Positions 1 through 10,181 are shown, numbered from the stretch's first letter. The stretch: DNA of 64,000 bases from Diadema setosum (GCA_033980235.1 CM067074.1:35666723-35730722), one strand, 5' to 3'. The notes: generated from the sequence alone by a model not told the origin. Numbers and translations are program-made.

Positions 1-504
1 AAAATTAGATTGCTGAACAATTCAAGAGAGAGAAAATTAGTAATTGTATCCTGCATATCATATTGTTCTAGAATCATTCAAAATTGCAAGTGCATGATAC
101 TGGTGACTTTATGAAAGGAAGGAGGTTATTGTTACAAATCATTGACAAAATAATATATATTACTATAAACTTTACAATGGAGTTTATGTAACCACCAATG
201 TAGATGTCAAATTTGCATTCTATCAACCAAGTCAGTGTTCTTGAAATTATATCTAATCTTTTTTGTTTTTGCTTGTCTTAAAAAACGAGCACATAGGCCT
301 ATATAAAAACTTTGTTCTGTTTGTTGACCTGAAGTGAAGCCAACTTAAACACGCAGTGTAGTTTTCTATGTTTCACCAACGTTGGAGGGGATTTCTCCAC
401 TTTGCATGCTCAATAAACGAGATTACTAATATACACTATAAAACTATGCTACGTTTCTTCAACTTTTTTGTTTCCTGTTTTGATAATTTTGGACTATAGG
501 GCGA

Positions 505-506
505 TT

Positions 507-543
<37 letters not shown>
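505..543. repeat. (CT)n microsatellite
   Basis: An almost uninterrupted CT dinucleotide run, preceded by a CTTT-interrupted part from about 509. Confidence 0.9.
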
Positions 544-1544
544 GGAAAAGTGAGAAAAGAATGAAAGGGGAAGCGGATCCATAATATAGAGTAGTACTTT
601 GATAGGTCTGACGAACCGATTTCAATACAAGTATGGGCAGATCATAGCAAGTGAAAAATTAATAAATCTACGGATCTCGTCTAGATAGTCTGGGATGGAA
701 TACCATAGTATTATAATGATTAATTTCTGCATTTATGTTTTTGATTATATTACATTTGTTTATAATGATTTTCTTCAATTACAGTATAATTATGTCTCCA
801 AGTCTGTTGTAGCCCTCAAAGAGTCATTATATTGCTCTGTTTAATCCAGTTTTTACTTTGTTTGTTTGTGTTATCGTCTCAACTGAACTCCATCCATAGA
901 AAATCAGGTCACTGCATTTGATAATTTGTATATTATTCGATTCAGGTAATGTGCACTCCTTAGTATTGGTCACTGTATAATAGTGTATCAGTCATATCAG
1001 AATTTAGCGAAATATGTCTTCTTTTTAGGGGGCAGTTGGTCTATAAGTACCTTCTAAAAGCTACATTAATAACACTAAATCGCTGTATGAGCCATGAACC
1101 CATCAAACCGCGGCGATGATTTTGATTGAATTCAAAATCCACTCGATTAGAAATATCAAAAGTGTAAATGTACTAATTCTTCATTGGGAAAGTTTAATAG
1201 AACAATTTACTTAAAAAACATATAGATGTCATGTTTAGTTCATTCTTTCAATTGTTTGGCAATTTCCTTTGTATATTATTTCAAATAACACTTTAAAAAT
1301 GTGCGCTAAAAGTTTAAAATATGGTATGAATACATGCAAAGTGATACATGTTCCAACAAAATGAAGAAATAGATAGCACTTCAACAACCCCAAACTAAAC
1401 TGGATAGGAGTCTAAAGAGGATAGTGATGAGTATAAGATTACTTACAGAGTTACTATACCCTCTCCAGCTTCAATAAGCCAGTTCGTTGTTAGCTCATTT
1501 AACATTAAATTTTTTTTCGAGAATGACCTTTCCAAGGTTGTTGC

Positions 1545-1581
<37 letters not shown>

Positions 1582-2079
1582 TTGGTTGAGCACTTCACTT
1601 GTTTATGGCATAAGCTTACCCTAGTTTTATGAAATTCTTGTTCAAAAGAATAAACTAGCATGACCAGGCAACCAAATGGTCAAGGTAATTAACATTCGGC
1701 CAAGCATCCATTTCATTCCCTTGCGTCAAATGTATCACATCTTTATTTCTTTTTCTGAATTCTAGGCTTTAATAGACACTCTGTTGCTGGCAGGCTGGTG
1801 GACGTGCCGTAATTATATTAATAATCATTACATCACAGATGCTTATCTCAGTGAATTTAAAAGCCGACACGCCTGATTGTACAAATGACCCTCTTCTGCT
1901 CATGCGCAAAATAGAACTGCAAAATTTTTTAAAGGTACACAACAGACTCTGTGAATTCGTGTGTTTCTATGGGGCCGCAGATACAGAGACAGTTTCATTC
2001 TTTTTCTTAATGTAATGTTTGCTCACGTAAGTTATGTATGTAGAATGTGATTGTCACCGATGTTTGGAGGGCAAGGTGA

Positions 2080-2089
2080 TTTATTTATT
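2080..2089 (-). promoter_or_regulatory. Candidate polyadenylation signal abutting the sulfotransferase stop codon
   Basis: On the minus strand two overlapping AATAAA hexamers occupy 2089 down to 2080, beginning directly after the stop codon at 2092-2090. If used, the 3' UTR would be only a few tens of bases. A further AATAAA lies near 1742 on the same strand and would give a more ordinary ~350-nt 3' UTR, so use of the first one is uncertain. Confidence 0.35.
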
Positions 2090-2950
2090 TTAGTTCAGAT
2101 GAGCTTCGTACCCAAACATTCCAAAGTCATGAGCGTACACTTGTAGCAACTTAGATATTGTATCATCAGATAATTTCCTCAGGGCTTCGTTGAAAACTGC
2201 ACTGCTATTGGTCTCATGGAAGTTATCACGTGACGGGTACGTCACATTGGATTCTACTCCAAGCTGGCGGAGCATGTACGGTGCATCTTCAGCCACTGTT
2301 TCCAGCTTCCCGACGAAGTCGTACTTCACCGTGCAGGGGTCACACAGGCGATGCATGAGGTTAAAGTGTTCGTTGGAAGACGGTCCTCCTGGACTTGTGA
2401 GGAAAAACGTGAATTCTCTCCAGCTAACATGCTTGTCTTTGGCACTAAGGTCCGCGCGTGTCACATTGTCCCTGCACAGCTTAATGATATTGTTTGCCAC
2501 TTTGCTGAGGTCTCTATCCACGGGGTACTTCATCACGTCTTCGAATTTGTTCTTGTACGCAGAGAGCAAACGGACAAACGGGTGTCGTACATACATGAAT
2601 TTTTTGTAGGTGGTGAGTATGCGTGTTCGATCAGCCTGCGAGTATTGAGTGAGATCGCGCAGCTGGGCCCCTTTGCCTTCGTAATGTATCTCCTTCAGCT
2701 GAAGATCGCTCAGTGATTGGTTGACGCCGTCCAACACGAGCATTACACTTTTCCAGTTTGTACAGCCGACTTTTGGGATAAAACAGTAGACAAGTTTTTG
2801 TTTATCACTGACGAGGAGCTGATCGAGGGTTGTACGGCTGACGTTCACTCGCCGAAGCTCGGGATGGCCATTGCAGTAAGTGTCGATTGCACGGAGTCGG
2901 TTGTCGTTCCGCAGACGAACGAAGTCGTCAGGATGCGCAGGCCGCGATGT
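2090..2950 (-). CDS. Carbohydrate (chondroitin/dermatan/HNK-1-type) sulfotransferase, catalytic exon
   Basis: Terminal coding exon of a Golgi type II sulfotransferase that moves sulfate from PAPS to a sugar hydroxyl on a glycan (Sulfotransfer_2 family: CHST8-14). The 286-codon exon carries the 5'-phosphosulfate loop CFIPKVGCTNWK (about exon residues 56-67), the 3'-phosphate motif VRHPFVRLLSAYKNKF (121-136), the conserved NEHF and LCDPC segments (about 193-206), YDFVGKLET (210-218) and the C-terminal VYAHDFGMFGY. Five N-glycosylation sequons fit a lumenal enzyme. The exon is set by the minus-strand acceptor TGCAG|ACATCG, with its first base at 2950 in phase 0; an in-frame ATG at 2956 lies just outside and is not believed to be the start, because no membrane anchor would be encoded. 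A single large catalytic exon after small 5' exons is like vertebrate CHST11. The exact acceptor sugar cannot be told from sequence alone. Confidence 0.9.
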   Translation of the reverse strand, partial: TSRPAHPDDFVRLRNDNRLRAIDTYCNGHPELRRVNVSRTTLDQLLVSDKQKLVYCFIPKVGCTNWKSVMLVLDGVNQSLSDLQLKEIHYEGKGAQLRDLTQYSQADRTRILTTYKKFMYVRHPFVRLLSAYKNKFEDVMKYPVDRDLSKVANNIIKLCRDNVTRADLSAKDKHVSWREFTFFLTSPGGPSSNEHFNLMHRLCDPCTVKYDFVGKLETVAEDAPYMLRQLGVESNVTYPSRDNFHETNSSAVFNEALRKLSDDTISKLLQVYAHDFGMFGYEAHLN

Positions 2951-2976
2951 CTGCATGATGTTTGGGGAGCATTACA

Positions 2977-3006
2977 AGAGATAGATATATAGATAGATAG
3001 ATAGAG
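2977..3006. repeat. (GATA)n-like microsatellite at the intron end
   Basis: Short imperfect run of GATA/ATAG units about 30 nt upstream of the acceptor of the catalytic sulfotransferase exon. Confidence 0.7.
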
Positions 3007-3156
3007 AGTTCTGATTAATAAACTCTCATCGGACTAGAAGAATGTGCGTGTTTATTATACAACATGTGTTCTGAAAAGTCTTTTAACATCGGGTGAACAA
3101 GACACCTATAATGCCGATAACGGAGAGAACGTATCACCGATAGACACTTTGCTTAC

Positions 3157-3188
3157 AAAGAGTACACGCCGCCCCAGCTGTTCAGGTA
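3157..3188 (-). CDS. Weak candidate 32-nt linking exon of the sulfotransferase
   Basis: The signal-anchor exon ends in phase 1 and the catalytic exon begins in phase 0, so an exon whose length is 2 modulo 3 must sit between 5118 and 2950. This 32-nt stretch is bounded by an AG at 3190-3189 and a GTAAGC donor at 3156-3151, fits phase 1 to 0, stays open, and encodes a short stem peptide containing PEQLGRRVLF. It lies in a locally GC-richer patch. The acceptor has a poor pyrimidine tract. A longer version from an AG at 3207-3206 has the wrong phase. Other exons could fill this role. Confidence 0.2.
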
Positions 3189-3349
3189 CTCGAAACCCCT
3201 TCCGTCTAGATGTGTTTACTGTCTTTATCAGTTGCAGTATTTTTCATTTGCGATTAGAATCATACTTGTATCACCTTTTACTATATAATACCAATACTAT
3301 ATAATAGATATAGTTTATATGGATATATAACGTAGAAGTAGGAAGGAGT

Positions 3350-3435
3350 GGTAAGCGTAGCTAGATTTCAGCAGGTTTAATGACCGAGCTTTCGGTCCTT
3401 TATAGTAGACCTTCATCAGGGCTGCGTTAATAGGC
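3350..3435 (-). mobile_element. Penelope-like retroelement 3' remnant with hammerhead-like core
   Basis: Read on the minus strand this contains CTGATGA, a short GGTC/GACC hairpin and CGAAA, followed by a conserved-looking tail that includes CTGCTGAAATCTAGC. This order resembles the hammerhead-containing terminal repeats of Penelope-like elements. One extra A between CTGATGA and the helix breaks the canonical core, so it may be inactive. No GIY-YIG or reverse transcriptase sequence is attached. Confidence 0.4.
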
Positions 3436-4158
3436 AAGATAAATTGAATAATTATACATCTACATTGTATATCATATTTGTGCATGTGCATATGATAGTC
3501 TTTTTACCATACACCTATGCTGATACAAGATAACGTTTCCATCAGATCTGCTTACCAAGAAATCTGATTGCTGTAGACCATCCGACCTGTAGCCATTGTC
3601 ATCAACTGTTGACCCTGTTGTGAACACAATTATGTTATTTAACATTAAAACATAACATGTTTAGCAATATAAGATAACAAAGTCACACAAAAATAAGTAA
3701 CATATGCGCTACATTTTGCGTTGCCTAGCTTTTCGAATGTATACAGACAGATTTGTTTTCTGTTTGTTTGTTTGTTTTTTTTTTGTCAAAGAAACTCTCT
3801 ATGGCTGCACTGACATGGAAAGATACAGCATCTAGATATCTCAGGCTGGCAATTCATAAGTAAATGTTTCAGAAAGCATTTTAAGGACGCAATAAAATTT
3901 GCTATCAACACTCAGACTATTCAACGCGATGAATGATCAAGATCCAACTCTTGTTGCCTTTTATTTTTGACATCTCCATGTACTTTTTAAAGTATTTTTG
4001 ACTGTGTATGTATTTTTTTTTTCATTAGGTATCTGCATTTACCTCTGTTATTAGCAAATACATTAAAAACAAACTTGCTTTTTTTAGTGAAATTTCTATC
4101 CTTCGAAATATGCATTTCTTCATGGTGATTATGAGTGATATATCATAATATATACTGT

Positions 4159-4160
4159 AT

Positions 4161-4228
<68 letters not shown>
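4159..4228. repeat. Self-complementary (AC)n(AT)n(GT)n microsatellite
   Basis: About 20 nt of AC, then about 24 nt of AT, then about 24 nt of GT. Because GT is the complement of AC, the ~70-bp tract is a near-perfect palindrome. Confidence 0.95.
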
Positions 4229-4523
4229 AATATTACATAAACTGTACGTGTATACTAAACGTACATAATTCTAAACAAAGAAATAAACAACAGCGTGGAA
4301 TTTGGTAAACGTGAATAATATTGCTTGTTTGTAAACTGCATAGATTTAATGTATATCTGTAATACAGTCACATACATCTACATTAAATGTAAACATACAA
4401 ACGTCAATTAAACACCTGCTAGTAATTCACAATATCCACACAAGTGGCTGTTCTACCACAATTTTCATGAAGCACAGCTGTACAATTCTTTCACAGGAGT
4501 GTTCTTGAAGAGTCACACAAGGC

Positions 4524-5094
4524 TAAAGGACAAGTCCACTTTTATATTACATGTGGATGGAGTGAATGCAACAATATTACTAAAACACATCAGTGAAAGT
4601 TTGGGCAAAATCTGACATTCCGTTGAAAAGTTATGAATTTTTAAAGTATCTGCGCAGTCACTGCTTGATGAGAAGACTACTATAACAGTGTGTGATGTCA
4701 CGTGCGTACAACGATATAAGGAAAATATAAAGAGAATTTCACAACATTTTACTTTTAAAAAAAGTTTACATTTTCTTGAATTGTCACTGACGTATGTTAA
4801 ATGTATTGTTATTCCCCTAGCCTTCTGAAAGAGGGAAGTCAAGTGACCTCTTATTAAGAGAGAAAAGTGAAAATAATTATGTTGAATTATATTTTCTTTA
4901 TATCGTTGTACACATGTGACATCACAGACTGTAGTAGTCTTCTCATCCGGCAGTGACTGCGTAGAAATAAAAAAAAAAAAATTCATAACTTTTCAACTGA
5001 TTGTCCCATTTTCCTCAAACTCTCAATGATGTGTGCTACTAATATTGCTGCATTCACGCAATCCACATGTCTATGAAAGTGGACTTGTCCTTTA
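4524..5094. mobile_element. Foldback MITE (family 1), full-length copy
   Basis: About 570 bp whose two ends are reverse complements over more than 100 bp: the left begins AAAGGACAAGTCCACTTT and the right ends AAAGTGGACTTGTCCTTT. A TA dinucleotide flanks both ends (4524-4525 and about 5093-5094), as for Tc1/mariner-type target duplications. The element has no coding capacity; the apparent ORF inside is an accident of its inverted arms. It sits in the sulfotransferase intron, ending about 24 bp from the 5' splice site of the anchor exon. A sister copy is at 30089-30654. Confidence 0.85.
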
Positions 5095-5117
5095 AGCTAT
5101 ACATACTCGGTACTTAC

Positions 5118-5241
5118 CTTCTCGAGGTTTCTGAGGAGTCAGTGACGTCCCTAGCTCAGACAGTCCGGTCACTTTGAGGGCGGCATACAGTATGAACGAG
5201 ACGAGTATCATGGAGAAACACCAGCGAAGCGACGATCTCAT
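5118..5241 (-). CDS. Carbohydrate sulfotransferase, N-terminal signal-anchor exon
   Basis: First coding exon of the same gene as the catalytic exon at 2090-2950. It encodes 41 residues plus one base: a short basic N-terminus (MRSSLR), one hydrophobic segment (about residues 8-22, CFSMILVSFILYAAL) and a polar stem ending TPQKPRE. That is the layout of a type II Golgi membrane protein, with the catalytic domain in the lumen. The ATG at 5241 has A at -3. The exon ends at a strong donor, GAAG|GTAAGT, in phase 1. The catalytic exon starts in phase 0, so direct splicing would break the frame and a small exon must lie between. Anchor plus catalytic exons give about 327 residues, near the 330-380 usual for CHST8-14. 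The link to the catalytic exon rests on strand, distance and topology, not on transcript evidence. Confidence 0.72.
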
Positions 5242-6213
5242 TGTGACGTCATACGTACGATCCGGTGGATTTTGACTATACGGTCTGTCAAAAAGAAAAA
5301 AAGAAAAAAAAAAGTGTGTTTGTGTCTGCATGTAATGAATACTATACACTTGTGATGTAAATGGTACAGAAGTGTGAGGTTGGCGTATGTGATTACACTT
5401 TATGTCGAGGACAAAAACTGACTTTCCAAACTTAAATCATGCTGAAAGCATGGCCGTATGCAGGAATGTTTTAGTAGGCCTTTTTGATTGATTGATTTTT
5501 TTTTGTTTTTTTTTTGTTTTTTTTTTTTACTGAGATTCAACGATCTGATGCGGATCTTGTAGTGGAATACCTGCAAAAGTTTCAATTACAGAGTAAGAAA
5601 ATCTACGATCAGACAATGGAAATGGTTAAAGTTAAGTTGTGGTATATCCATCACCTCTCTTGTTCCTCGTGTGCACCTTTTCACTGTCGGTAAAGTTTAT
5701 GGCGGTGGAAAAAGGGGATGCGGAAGGAGGTATCCCCCTTCCACACGAATGAGCTTTTGCATTTTTTTTTTTTGTGTATTGAAACTCAGCAACTGGTGCA
5801 CAATTTTGGTGCAATATGATCAGTATATAGAACATATTTCAATCAAACAGAAAATAATCACCAATCACGGACAGTGTGAGTAGCTAAAGTGTATCTGTCA
5901 CCTCTTGTTCAGCATCTACGTCTTCTCTGTGCACCGAGTAGGCCTTTATATTAAGATAGCACAACAGTAAAAAAAAAAAATGATCAAAATATAAAAAAAA
6001 AGAAATAAGGCGGTTATAACATTTTGAATTTTTGATAACTAAAATAAAAAGGTTCTTGCACAGTCAAATGAGTTAGTCGATGATGCCATTGCCTCACCAC
6101 TTGCCATAATAAAGTTTGTACCCAAATCTTGAAATGTCAATTTCTATGTTTCAAGTAAACCAACTTAAACAAGTAAAACAACAATGTGGATTGGTGGAAG
6201 CAGCAGTAATTAG

Positions 6214-6558
6214 TAGAACACATCAGTAAAGGTTTGACGAAAAATCAGAAAACTATTGGTGGGGATGAGGATTGAGCTTTTTACTTTTTGCGAGATACCA
6301 AGAAACCACTTATGAAATAGTACAGAACATACCATTCTAAGAGGAATTTAAAGTTTATTTGATGAAAATTGGTTTTTGAATGTCTGAGACATCCAAATAC
6401 AATGTAAAACAAAGAGATCATAATAACAGGTGGGTCCCACCTTTTATTTGGTTCACTTTGTTTTTGAAAACTTCAGCCATTTCAAAACCAATTTTCATCA
6501 AATAAACTTTGAATTCCTCTTGGAATCACATGCTCTTTCGTATCATGTTTCTCATTAT

Positions 6559-6595
<37 letters not shown>

Positions 6596-6641
6596 AGAAA
6601 CCTGAAGTTAGGACACAACAACAACTATACAATCCCTTTAA
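6214..6641. mobile_element. MITE family 2 (380-bp foldback), inverted and chimeric copy
   Basis: From about 6262 this matches, in inverse orientation, the elements at 36807-37190, 45108-45498 and 62950-63336, including the ATTTGATGAAAATTGGTTTT arm and the GGTGGGTCCCACC centre, and it ends in TTAA at 6638-6641. Its first ~45 bp instead resemble the arm of MITE family 1, so the left end is chimeric. A (CA)n run at 6560-6592 interrupts it. Confidence 0.7.
6560..6592. repeat. (CA)n microsatellite
   Basis: Uninterrupted CA dinucleotide run inside a MITE copy. Confidence 0.95.
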
Positions 6642-6654
6642 AAGTCATGATTTT

Positions 6655-7260
6655 TCTTAAAGTTTCGGTGCCGTCATCTCGGGAGAGGGAGACTACAACT
6701 CTTTATGACGTCATCATCTCATGGACAACACTATATAAACATTAAAAAGAAAATTCAACATTGCAGTAAAAATTTCTTCAATTTGTCTCCCTCTACAAAT
6801 GAAATTTGTACGATTGCAACTGTTGATCTGTAATCTATCAATTCGTTTGTAGAGGGAGACGATGGAAGAAAATTCACACCTCAACCTTCACCCCTCTGAT
6901 TATTTTTCCCTTGCTTTCAAAATTCAACATAATATTATTTTCACTTTTCTAACATAATGAAAAAACTCTTGTCTTACCTCTTACAGAAAGCAAGGGAATG
7001 ACTTTACCCATAACAATTATGAATATGTTTGTCACGTTTGTCGTGAAAAATGAAATTATGTATAGAATTTCTCCGTATGTTTTCTTTGCATTATGTAAAA
7101 TGACGATATGAACTGTAATAGTCTCCTTATTCAGCAACGAAGGCAACTAAACTTTAAAAATTCATAACTTTTGAATCAATCGTCCGATTTCCCCTCAAAC
7201 TTTCAATGTCTTGTCTACTGATATGATGCTTTAGCTTTCATTTCTTTTCAACGCAGTTCT
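6655..7260. mobile_element. Diverged MITE family 1 copy
   Basis: The right part (about 7140-7240) matches the right arm of the elements at 4524-5094 and 30089-30654 (ATTCATAACTTTTGAATC, TCGTCCGATTT, CTCAAACTTTCAATG). A matching GAGACTAC...GACGTCA inner-arm motif occurs near 6690. Ends and target site are not clear. Confidence 0.5.
6785..6860. repeat. Hairpin with 19-bp stem
   Basis: GTCTCCCTCTACAAATGAA at 6785-6803 pairs with its near-perfect reverse complement at 6842-6860, leaving a 38-nt loop. It lies within the degraded MITE. Confidence 0.8.
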
Positions 7261-7879
7261 GCATCACTCTAAAATCAGTTTATCCGAGTGCTTGTTGTTT
7301 TGGAGTTGCTCAGAAGGAATGACATCATATTGTACACCTTCATAGCAGAAAAAAAAAAACCCTAAATTTTTGTCAGTTTTCAAGAAACAAACAAGACAAA
7401 ATTGTGAGGTGATGACATCGTCAGCTTACTTTGAATATTCACATCAACTGTTCCAGGATTACTGTTATCAAGTAATTACCGAACCTTCACGATTTCATAA
7501 CTTTCATAATTATTTTAAGTTTTATCTGATCTTCATCATATTTGCACATGCTGCTTTTTATGAGTAAAATTTCAATCTTTCTTTTCAGGGAACTGTTACC
7601 TGGTCAAAATCTCATTTTAAGCTGTAAAACGTTCTTCTAAACTTAACGCAGTTGACGCAACGATGACATGCATCAATTCGTAGGCACTTTCAAAAACGTC
7701 GCGCAACGCAAAATAGGACAGCGCCGATCATCGGGCTGTTGAAAGAGATGACTTCGGAAGTCCGGAACAACTGCTCGTCTACACATGACATGGTATGTTG
7801 TCCATCGGTGCACTGGAGTGAGACAGCAGCAGGTAATCTTGGGTGGTAGAAGGCTTCACGGTGCACCACGTATTCCTTT

Positions 7880-7965
7880 TAGGGTAAGTGTGTGGCCCTG
7901 AAAAGGGCTTACCCAATCCCGACGTTTCGGCAAGCATGTTCTCGCCGTTCTCTTGAGAACGACGA
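7880..7965 (-). mobile_element. Second Penelope-like terminal remnant
   Basis: The minus strand contains GAGAACGGCGAGAACATG, then GCCGAAACGTCGGG. This looks like the hammerhead/terminal-repeat region of Penelope-like elements, with a GGC/GCC helix followed by GAAAC. The CTGATGA half of a ribozyme core is not recognisable. No coding part remains. Confidence 0.35.
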
Positions 7966-8181
7966 CATGTAACGTTATCGTGTTTACAGTCCAAATGTCC
8001 GTTTGTATGATACATAATTATGATACATACCTTGCTCGGTGTCCTCGTCTAAAATTATGGACCGTTCGGAGACAATCTTTTGTTTTTTGCTGGTCCATCG
8101 GTGGTAGATTACTATACTGAACATGAGTGGTGCATAGTATTATTATTACGCCTTAATAAGTGAGGCTAATCATTGTTCAAA

Positions 8182-8403
8182 ATGGCCTCCAATCTTGGCC
8201 GACTCCTCGGGAAGCTTTTTAGTGCTACCGAGCAGCTGCCGAGAGGGAGAAATAATTCATCGCCTTCTCGAAATTTCAGGGTCAGAAAAGATGAGCTTTC
8301 ACAACTCACCATCTCAACTTCATACAGAAATAATATATCTCTGAACGTAGTAAAATATAGGACTGTAACAAATCTGTCTTCATTTGTGGGAAAGCAATCC
8401 TGA
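8182..8403 (+). CDS. Unrecognised 73-residue ORF with good start context
   Basis: Open frame starting AAAATGGCC (A at -3, G at +4) and ending TGA. The product begins MASNLGRLLGKLFSATEQ and is basic and serine/arginine-rich, with no acidic residue in the first ~16. That could suggest a mitochondrial presequence but may equally be chance. The N-terminal half lies in a locally GC-richer patch. No domain is recognised and no splice donor was convincing. Low support; it may be the first exon of something or plain noncoding DNA. Confidence 0.15.
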   Translation: MASNLGRLLGKLFSATEQLPRGRNNSSPSRNFRVRKDELSQLTISTSYRNNISLNVVKYRTVTNLSSFVGKQS

Positions 8404-9183
8404 GATAAGAGAACCCAACACCAAAGCTCTCGACAGGCAAACAGGACGAAAATAAGCATAGGGAGGCACTATAGGCTTTAAGAAGTCGTCAATTCTTTCG
8501 TGCATTTAAGACATGAATTATACTAACTTACCGCTGTCATGAGAACTAAATCCCAGGATGAACGTTGACGTTACGTGTCCTGCGTGGATACGAATGCGAA
8601 AGTATACAAGTGATTACAATATGTGCCTACTCAGTGGTGTCAGGTACGCTCGTAGACATCTGTCTCTTCTACACATCATTAACAGAAGATTCTTTGCTTG
8701 TTGTTCACCCAAGCGCGAGTTTGTAGCGAGTCTCAAAGGAGACGCTCTTTGTACAAGATGAACAGGCTTTAAGGCACCGACCTCGGTGGAAGCTTCTTTC
8801 AAGGAAGTAACAATATTGATCGCCGACGTTGCCCTATGACCTGCAATTAACGGTCCAAAGAGGTCAGACGATCGATCGATATAGTTATAGTAAACCCTTT
8901 TCTGTCCTAGGAGAAATATGGTCAACAAACAACAAAACATACAAAACGATATTATTGTATCAACAAAGAAGGCAAAGTAGACATAAAAAATCGAGTACTC
9001 TGATAACATTTAGGGGTGCAGCCTTACCTGTCAATAGACAGATGGCGTCGTCCCCTACCCTCAAGATGCTGAGGCACACCTGCACTGAGCACCTGCACCT
9101 GCATAGACTCACATGAACTCACATCACCACCACTGGCACCTGCAAAGAGTTCTCTGCACAGCACAGTCCTCTCTAACCAGGAC
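8404..9183. other. Noncoding stretch
   Basis: No gene, no repeat structure and no convincing splice-bounded exon recognised here. Confidence 0.5.
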
Positions 9184-9868
9184 ACAGGGGTGTATCCAGG
9201 ATTTTTTCTGGGGGGGGGGTCGTAATAAATTTTTTTTGGACCTTTACCTTTGCGAGGGAGCGGAGCGACCGAGCGGGGGAGGGTGTGGGAGGGGGGCACC
9301 CCCCTCCCACGGTAGGGAGTTTTTGAATTTTATATCTTAAAATGGGGCCATTTGGTGCATACAAAAGTGACGTTTTCGGCATGGCAGTGGGGCTTAGAAA
9401 CAAGGTAAATTATGCCATATTTTTTTTTTATTCATGTTCCATATTCCACATTTCATACAAGTTATATATTCCATTTGATTTGAAGCAGAAATGTTTTACA
9501 CACAATGGTCAGTTTGAACCAATAATGCACAAATGTATAAGGACATATAATTGGCGTGTAATATGAGGAACCCACTAAAAAGCAAAGCTTGTAGGATGTG
9601 GGCTCCAAAAATATAACATAGGTTTTAGTACAGTATATCAATGTCAGAAGTGACGTAACATGCAACCCGTTGAGGATTAAAACTAAGTTACGAAATTTAC
9701 ACCACCTGGTCACTTTTTGTTTTCCTGTTGTAGGCCTATATAGAGTAAAAAGCCCTCAAAAAACAAAAATGTCTTTTACAAAAAGTGGACCTTTTGAAAA
9801 TTTGGGGGGGTCGTACGACCCTCCCGACCCCCCCCCCCCCCCCCCCCCCCCTTGCATACACCCATGGG
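9184..9868. mobile_element. Nonautonomous inverted-repeat element, ~685 bp
   Basis: Left end GGGGTGTATCCAGG followed by a G run; right end a C run followed by GCATACACCCATGGG. The outer ~14 bp are imperfect inverted repeats (GGGTGTATNCA). A GGGAGGGGGGCACCCCCCTCCC palindrome-like block lies near 9280-9308. There is no transposase ORF. The G and C homopolymers at the two ends are themselves reverse complements. Confidence 0.6.
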
Positions 9869-10024
9869 ACAGCGTCTTCGCTCTTATGAGAGCACTCATT
9901 CAAGGTTTAAGGTTCAAGGTTCAAAGCACATCGACCAAAAATACATCAATAGAATCAATACAATCCTAATGATGACAATATTTCGCTCCAATCTATACCC
10001 AAGGGAGCCCTTCCGTGTTAGCAT

Positions 10025-10181
10025 TCAGAGGGCGGGTCTAGGAATTTCGTAAAAGGAGCAAAAAAATATTTCTGGTGCTACTTCCGGGTTTCATTTCACT
10101 TTTTCTTTCTTTTTCTTTTGTTTTAACAAAAAATAAAGAGGGGGCGCGCGCCCGTTGCGCCCCCTCTGGATCTACCACTGA
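10025..10181. mobile_element. Short MITE, ~155 bp
   Basis: The ends CAGAGGGCGGGTCTAGGA and TCTGGATCTACCACTG are imperfect reverse complements (CAGNGG..GATC.AG). The interior is T-rich, with a GGGGGCGCGC/GCGCCCCC block near the right end. Confidence 0.45.

Larger units (their letters stand above)
1..2089. other. Intergenic DNA downstream of the sulfotransferase gene
   Basis: No coding region is seen. The stretch is AT-rich. It contains a CT microsatellite at about 505-543 and a T homopolymer at about 1547-1579. AATAAA-type signals on the minus strand occur near 1742 and right at the sulfotransferase stop. Nothing else is recognised. Confidence 0.6.
3189..4523. other. Intron/noncoding stretch of the sulfotransferase gene
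   Basis: No further coding signal is supported. It contains a Penelope-like 3' remnant (3350-3435) and the CA-TA-TG palindromic microsatellite (4159-4228). Apart from T runs near 3775 and 4012, the rest shows nothing recognised. Confidence 0.5.
5242..8181. other. Region upstream of the sulfotransferase anchor exon
   Basis: 5' UTR exons or promoter probably lie here but cannot be placed. It contains T-rich runs (5498-5528, 5761-5774), two degraded MITEs (about 6214-6641 and 6655-7260), a strong hairpin (6785-6860) and a Penelope-like remnant (7880-7965). No convincing coding exon is seen. Confidence 0.5.

Noticed and set aside
2190..2992. Plus-strand ORFs of 91-139 codons
   Set aside because: They are antisense shadows of the sulfotransferase catalytic exon, whose motifs are on the minus strand.
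3157..3205. 49-nt version of the sulfotransferase linking exon
   Set aside because: Its phases (2 to 0) do not join the phase 1 anchor exon.
4513..4986. 157-codon minus-strand ORF
   Set aside because: It lies inside the inverted arms of a MITE; no domain, low-complexity start.
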